Origin: Alphaproteobacteria bacterium
GTDB taxonomy: Bacteria > Pseudomonadota > Alphaproteobacteria > Micavibrionales > Micavibrionaceae
NCBI GenBank assembly: GCA_023700945.1
Contig: JAMPXY010000011.1
Location: 1 to 34,170, forward strand
Length of the DNA stretch: 34,170 nucleotides
Direction of reading: 5' to 3'
In this document: positions 30,245 to 34,170 of the stretch, in pieces
Position numbering within the stretch: the first letter of the stretch is position 1
Layout of the letters: each line of letters opens with the position of its first letter
Translations under genes and position numbers: made by a program
Notes under the pieces: generated by a model
What the model was told of the DNA's origin: nothing
The model's input: the letters and a program-made list of their open reading frames with translations, nothing else
Database searches by the model: none

Positions 30245-30595
30245 ATGTCAGACACAGCCAAACATGCCGGATTTATGGCCTTATTATTCGTGATTATCAT
30301 GCTGATTTTTAACCTACCCCTGTGGCGGGATGCCGATGGTGCCACGCAAACCCTGACAGAGGCCGGTTATCAGGACATTGAGATTCTTCCCAATAAGTTC
30401 ATGAGCCATTGCGGACGCATTGGCCCCTTCATCACGTATTTCAAGGCCACGACCACCAAAGGCGATCCTGTCAGCGGCAAGGTCTGCCACTCCTTCTTTG
30501 GCGATTCCTATATAAGACTTGATAAGAAGGCTAAAATGGAACAAGAACGGGAACGAGAAATGGAAGACTCCAAACAAAAGAGCCCCACGCCATGA
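30245..30595 (+). CDS. Unknown membrane-anchored protein, 116 residues
   Basis: A single membrane segment (about residues 9-27) is followed by a small domain with two Cys (C56 in MSHCGRIGPF, C81 in GKVCHSFFGD) and a charged Lys/Glu/Arg tail (RLDKKAKMEQEREREMEDSK). The first part of the domain (ATQTLTEAGYQDIEIL) recalls short periplasmic domains found in enterobacterial small membrane proteins, but I do not recognise a specific family. Its stop overlaps the next gene's start by four bases, so the two are probably expressed together. The ribosome-binding site is weak (AAAGAG). Confidence 0.75.
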   Translation: MSDTAKHAGFMALLFVIIMLIFNLPLWRDADGATQTLTEAGYQDIEILPNKFMSHCGRIGPFITYFKATTTKGDPVSGKVCHSFFGDSYIRLDKKAKMEQEREREMEDSKQKSPTP

Positions 30596-31293
30596 ATGAC
30601 CAAACCACACCTGATACGCTTACCCTTTCGGCAACCCCGCAAACACCAAGGCCGAAAAAGCCACATATGATGCTCGTGGTCATCCTGACGATGGTGGTAA
30701 CACTCACAGCGGTCTGGGCCATCCAAACAGTGATATTCCCACGTACCTTCAAACCCGTACAACTTAGCCATAAGGAACAGGTGACCCTGCAAAGCAAGCT
30801 GCAGGCCCTGAACCTGCCGCTCGCTGTGTCCTTAAAAAATCCCGAAGAAAAATTCAAGCCGGGCAAGCCACTGGAACCCCAGCCCTACAGCGAAACCGCC
30901 GCCACGCGTGAAATCAATTTTACCGAGCGCGAGGTCAATGCACTGATTGCCACCAACACCGATTTCGCCGACAAGGTCGCGATTGATTTTTCACCCGGTC
31001 TGGTCTCGGCACGGGTGTTGGCGCCCCTCGATCCCGACCTGCCTTTTTTCGGCGGCAAGGTTCTGAAACTCTCGACCGGATTTGGACTGGAATATAAAGA
31101 TGGCAAGCCCGCCGTCATTCTCAAGGGTGTTACCTTGTGGGGTGTGGCCCTGCCCAACAGCTGGCTCGGTAATCTCAAGAATATTGATCTGGTCGAAGAA
31201 TACGGCGATGACGGATTCTGGAAGGCCTTCGCCGAAGGCGTTGATAATATCGCCGTGGGTGATGAAAAATTGACGATCAAGCTGAAAGAATAA
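30592..31293 (+). CDS. Unknown membrane-anchored protein, 233 residues
   Basis: A Pro/Thr-rich N-terminus and one membrane span (about residues 27-47) precede a domain of about 170 residues with REINFTEREVNALIATNTDFADKV and LVSARVLAPLDPDLPFFGGKVLKL, then KPAVILKGVTLWGVALPNSWLG. I have seen similar sequences annotated only as hypothetical. The alternation of strands and the FTERE-x-NALI helix suggest a soluble beta-rich domain on the outside of the inner membrane. It is coupled to the 116-residue protein by a four-base overlap. Function unknown. Confidence 0.75.
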   Translation: MNDQTTPDTLTLSATPQTPRPKKPHMMLVVILTMVVTLTAVWAIQTVIFPRTFKPVQLSHKEQVTLQSKLQALNLPLAVSLKNPEEKFKPGKPLEPQPYSETAATREINFTEREVNALIATNTDFADKVAIDFSPGLVSARVLAPLDPDLPFFGGKVLKLSTGFGLEYKDGKPAVILKGVTLWGVALPNSWLGNLKNIDLVEEYGDDGFWKAFAEGVDNIAVGDEKLTIKLKE

Positions 31294-31315
31294 GGTGCCG
31301 TAAGGCGTCTCATTC

Positions 31316-32017
31316 TCAGAGTACCGTTCCGAATATCAAGCCTATACCTGCGGTTAGAGCGATGGCGAGCGCACCCCAAAAGGTCACCCGCGCTGTGGCC
31401 TTGATCACATTGGCTCCGCCCACTCTGGCACCAATCGCACCCAGCAAAGCCAGAAACAGCAAGGACGCCACCGACACCGCCGGAATCAACAAATGCGCCG
31501 GAGAGAGCATCGCCGTTACCAGCGGTAAGAACGCCCCCACCGCAAATGTTGCGGCCGAGGTCAACGCCGCCTGAATCGGTCTTGCAGCTGTGATCTCGGA
31601 AATGCCCAGCTCATCCCGTGCGTGCGCGCCCAAAGCATCTTTCTTCATCAGCTGTAAGGCGACTTCACGAGCCAACTCAGCCTCCAGCCCCCGCTCCTTG
31701 TAGATTTTGGTTAATTCTTCAATTTCCGCTTCGGGTTGAGTCTCCAACTCCTTGCGTTCTCGCGCCAGATCCGATTGTTCCGTATCTGATTGCGAACTGA
31801 CTGAAACATACTCCCCCGCCGCCATCGACATGGCCCCGGCGACAATCCCCGCCACGCCTGCAACCAGAATTTCACTCTGCCCGACCGAGGCCGCCGCGAC
31901 ACCTACCATCAAGCTCGAGGTCGAAACAATCCCGTCATTTGCCCCCAGCACCGCCGCCCTGAGCCAGCCAATGCGCTTGACCAGATGGTTTTCAGTATGC
32001 ATATGCAAACGGCTCAT
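31316..32017 (-). CDS. VIT1/CCC1-family Fe2+/Mn2+ transporter
   Basis: The 233-residue inner-membrane protein belongs to the VIT1/CCC1 family, which moves iron or manganese. Hallmarks are HTENHLVKRIGWLRAAVLGANDGIV at the N-terminus (first span), AGAMSMAAGEYVSVSSQSDTE, and a charged cytoplasmic segment (about 80-140; REVALQLMKKDAL) that holds the metal-binding Glu residues in relatives. Three more spans follow near the C-terminus. I chose the ATG at 32017; the frame extends to a TTG at 32047. Its ribosome-binding site is weak. It converges on the unknown 233-residue gene. Confidence 0.9.
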   Translation of the reverse strand: MSRLHMHTENHLVKRIGWLRAAVLGANDGIVSTSSLMVGVAAASVGQSEILVAGVAGIVAGAMSMAAGEYVSVSSQSDTEQSDLARERKELETQPEAEIEELTKIYKERGLEAELAREVALQLMKKDALGAHARDELGISEITAARPIQAALTSAATFAVGAFLPLVTAMLSPAHLLIPAVSVASLLFLALLGAIGARVGGANVIKATARVTFWGALAIALTAGIGLIFGTVL

Positions 32018-32331
32018 GAGAATGTCTTTCAGGTTGGGGGATCTCAAGACTAGGTTATCAAGTTAGATCCACAATACAATCGGCTTCTATTGAAAGTTCA
32101 ACCGGAAGGGGCTTCCCGCTCCCCTTCATCATTAACAAAACACCCCCTCAAGGAGGCATTTTTGTTAGTGGCGGTGTTCAGTTGCCTAACCTAGCTACTC
32201 AACTCATTTGCAGTCGTTAAAACTTACTAATTCTCTCGGCTATAAAATCTCTCAGGATAATTAAAACAGTAGTAATATAGCTCCCTAATAAGTTAAGGTT
32301 TTTACCAACCTAAAGACATGAGGTTTTTAAA
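32018..32331. other. Non-coding stretch upstream of the two-gene cassette
   Basis: No gene is evident in these 314 bases. They contain the upstream region of the metal transporter gene, a GAAGGGG/CCCCTTC inverted repeat (32105-32127, nine-base loop), the hairpin at 32134-32166 and a 19-base segment at 32186-32204 that recurs imperfectly after the cassette. A possible -10 box (TATAAA near 32242) has only a weak -35. GAGG lies eight bases before the cassette's first ATG. Confidence 0.6.
32134..32166. terminator. Orphan terminator-like hairpin
   Basis: An outer AACAAAA/TTTTGTT stem of seven pairs encloses a shorter GC-rich inner stem (CCTC/GAGG). On the plus strand it runs into TTTTTGTT. No plus-strand gene ends just before it, so it terminates either an unrecognised transcript or readthrough. 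Confidence 0.4.
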
Positions 32332-32520
32332 ATGTTGGCGGAGATATTTAATTATATATCTGAAAATAAGGAATGGATTTTTAGCGGAATAGGCGTTTCT
32401 CTTATAACTATGCTTATTGCATTGTTTCGACGCCGGAAATCCGATGGGCGTATTGTTAAACAAATTCAAAAATCAGGCGACTCCTCTGTATCAGTTCAGA
32501 TAGGCAATATTGAAAAGTAA
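32332..32520 (+). CDS. Small single-pass membrane protein with C-terminal QKSGD motif
   Basis: The 62-residue product has one membrane span (about residues 15-32: EWIFSGIGVSLITMLIALF) followed by RRRK, so by the positive-inside rule its C-terminus is cytoplasmic. The tail carries QIQKSGDSSVSVQIGNI (residues 44-60). The same pattern opens the next protein: QKSGD-x-SV-x-x-Q, eight of eleven positions identical. The tail includes VQIG, the form of the RHIM core tetrad of amyloid-forming signalling motifs. GAGG is eight bases upstream of the ATG. It is AT-rich compared with the surrounding chromosome and lies seven bases before its partner gene. I recognise no family; a membrane-tethered signalling or effector role is inference. 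Confidence 0.72.
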   Translation: MLAEIFNYISENKEWIFSGIGVSLITMLIALFRRRKSDGRIVKQIQKSGDSSVSVQIGNIEK

Positions 32521-32527
32521 TATCTCA

Positions 32528-33562
32528 ATGAGCAAGAACACTCAAAAAAGCGGCGATAACAGCGTGCAGATACAGGCTGAAAACGTTAACTTAGGGCCTA
32601 ACATCAAGGAGGTTAAAGAGATATGTGAGCTGGTTTTCGAGGCAAATTTCCCAAGATTGAAAGAGGCAGCGGCGGAAGAGGCAACAAAAAAAGCCGGGGA
32701 ATTGGTTGGTGCGCTAACAGAAAAACTCGCAAAAACCGATTTTACCACTCTTGAAAATTTGTCTTCTCCAAGGAAGCAGGATGACCTCTATGTTGCTCAA
32801 AAAGGTTTTGCTAAATCAGATGGAAATGAGGACTTAAAGGGAATTTTGGTTAATTTGCTATCAAGCTCTTTAGGAGAGGTCGGTGATAGTAATTTTAACT
32901 CTATTTTGTTCTCAGAAGCCATAGAAGTCGCTTCTAAATTAAGCACAAACGACTTCAAGATTCTTGTGACAATTATGCTTTTTAATGATCTGCGTTTCCA
33001 AGTAAGTAATTTAGAAGGCTTAATTAAGGTTACGACGTCGTATGCAAAAAAATTGGGTTTAGTTGAGTTGAACGTGCCTGATCTTGCTTTTACAAATCTG
33101 GAATACCATCGCTGCCTTCAAATAGAGCCGCTGCAAAGAAAGTTGTTTTTTCCATTCATGAGACAAAAATATCCAGGTCTTTTCTCCCGTGGCCATTCGA
33201 AAGAAAATATTGAAAGTAGGTTAGGCGCCACGATTGAAGAATTAATCGCCGAAAAAATAATAGTCGCTTGTTTAAGAGACCCGTCTTTATATCAAATTGC
33301 AGCTCTTGGGCGTGAGGAATTTGAAGAAATGGATATATCGGAAAACATTAAATCAGAAGCCGAAAAGCTTTTATCAGAAAATTTAATGGGTGATGATGAT
33401 GTTAAGAATTTCATTTCTGCTAAAGATGCTGAATTGGATATTTTTATTAAAAAATGGGATACTTCAGCACTTTCTATGTCCCGTTTGAGTCCTGTAGGAA
33501 AAACAATAGCACACACCTATTTAGATTCAAAAATTGAGAAGATGCCTCCCTTAATGCTGTAA
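32528..33562 (+). CDS. LPO_1073/Vpar_1526-like protein with N-terminal QKSGD motif
   Basis: The 344-residue product starts MSKNTQKSGDNSVQIQAENV. This motif is shared with the tail of the preceding small protein. A predicted helical region follows: EVKEICELVFEANFPRLKEAA and a Glu/Lys/Ala-rich stretch (about 25-75) that could be a coiled coil. The remainder is a soluble, helix-rich domain with no enzyme motif that I can see. From memory it resembles the LPO_1073/Vpar_1526 family, whose members open with a similar Q-x-SGDNS-x-x-x-Q motif; function unknown. The ATG at 32528 lies seven bases after the previous stop. A TTG six codons upstream is the alternative. Base composition is AT-rich and unlike the flanking genes. 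A terminator hairpin and tRNA-Ser follow. Confidence 0.8.
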   Translation: MSKNTQKSGDNSVQIQAENVNLGPNIKEVKEICELVFEANFPRLKEAAAEEATKKAGELVGALTEKLAKTDFTTLENLSSPRKQDDLYVAQKGFAKSDGNEDLKGILVNLLSSSLGEVGDSNFNSILFSEAIEVASKLSTNDFKILVTIMLFNDLRFQVSNLEGLIKVTTSYAKKLGLVELNVPDLAFTNLEYHRCLQIEPLQRKLFFPFMRQKYPGLFSRGHSKENIESRLGATIEELIAEKIIVACLRDPSLYQIAALGREEFEEMDISENIKSEAEKLLSENLMGDDDVKNFISAKDAELDIFIKKWDTSALSMSRLSPVGKTIAHTYLDSKIEKMPPLML

Positions 33563-33643
33563 CTCTGAATTTCTTGCCCTAGAATTTTTGTCGCACTTCC
33601 AAACCGCAGCGACACAACTGCGCTACTAACCTATTGACTAAAC

Positions 33644-33667
33644 TAGCTCCGTATCAGTACGGAGCTA
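33644..33667 (+). terminator. Terminator hairpin of the two-gene cassette
   Basis: A perfect ten-pair stem (TAGCTCCGTA/TACGGAGCTA) with loop TCAG is followed seven bases later by ATTTTTG. It lies about 80 bases after the cassette's stop codon. Confidence 0.55.
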
Positions 33668-33819
33668 CCCTAAATTTTTGCTAAGAAAGGCCTCTACGTG
33701 CCACCCTGCCGGGCAAGTCAGAAGTTATAAAGTGCAGAGCTTTTCTTGCAATGAATTGAAGCTGTTCGGCTTTTTTTCAGTGACCCAAAATCATATATGA
33801 AGCTGGGTGAAGATGATAA

Positions 33820-33911
<92 letters not shown>

Positions 33912-34137
33912 GCATGCCCACCTTGGTAGACGAGCAGGGCTATGAGTTACCAGCAAACAAGGCACAGATCAACAGTTTATCCCTTTATATTTTGTCATAA
34001 TTCAATAATTTTTATAGGGCTGTGAACGCCCACCCTGCAGGTACCCGCTTCTGATTGCATGGCGGGCCGGATCGTTGATAATGGGCGCGAGGGCTGCGTC
34101 TGCCCCACCCCACACTATATAGATACAGGAACAAACC

Positions 34138-34170
34138 ATGAGTCCCGCCAAACGATCTTCCGCCGCTGCC
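34138..34170 (+). CDS. Start of a gene cut by the window end
   Basis: ATG at 34138 with AGGAA eight bases upstream opens MSPAKRSSAAA and continues out of the window. Eleven codons are too few to identify it. The 226 bases between it and the tRNA gene hold no gene that I can see. Confidence 0.5.
   Translation, partial: MSPAKRSSAAA

Overview
The window looks like an alphaproteobacterial chromosome segment of moderate GC. The support is the combination of a glutamyl/aspartyl-tRNA amidotransferase operon (gatC-gatA-gatB), an intracellular-type polyhydroxybutyrate depolymerase pair, ribosomal protein L28 with a lysine/alanine tail, and a lipid A modification trio. I cannot place it below class with confidence. 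Almost all of the DNA is coding and most genes are housekeeping or metabolic.

Layout. 1-4030 (mostly minus): a PAS-domain protein cut by the window edge, uracil phosphoribosyltransferase (upp), a GGDEF-family protein with an altered signature, a tRNA-guanine transglycosylase (tgt) lacking the usual zinc cysteines, and rpmB. 4198-9450: an unknown 125-residue protein, an isolated CobD/CbiB-like membrane protein, two tandem PhaZ-type depolymerases that differ in the nucleophile residue (Cys versus Ser), and a YgjP-type metallopeptidase. 9633-14901: ruvX on the minus strand, then a plus-strand operon gatC / small membrane protein / gatA / two secreted eight-cysteine paralogues / gatB. 14915-20487: a phosphorelay made of a REC protein and an Hpt-REC protein (minus, overlapping genes) facing a 1406-residue hybrid histidine kinase. 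20547-25807: rlmN, then a tightly overlapping minus-strand set of an FAD monooxygenase-like protein, an adenine-deaminase-type enzyme and a YhiN-type flavoprotein, preceded by a beta-carbonic anhydrase. 25986-28445: family 2 glycosyltransferase, LAB_N protein and ArnT-like transferase, closed by a bidirectional terminator shared with ohr. 29030-32017: a secreted alpha/beta hydrolase, two overlapping membrane-anchored unknowns and a VIT1/CCC1-type metal transporter.

32018-33911 is different in character: a 314-base non-coding stretch with two hairpins, then a visibly AT-richer two-gene cassette followed by a terminator hairpin and tRNA-Ser(GCU). The first cassette gene is a 62-residue single-pass membrane protein, and the second is a 344-residue protein that I recall as resembling the LPO_1073/Vpar_1526 family. 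The C-terminal tail of the small protein and the N-terminus of the large one carry the same short motif (QKSGD-x-SV-x-x-Q). This arrangement recalls motif-paired amyloid-type signalling between a membrane or sensor protein and its partner. It is the best candidate in the window for an undescribed system, probably an accessory or defence cassette next to a tRNA gene.

A further gene begins at 34138 and runs out of the window. No integrase, transposase, CRISPR array or rRNA was seen.
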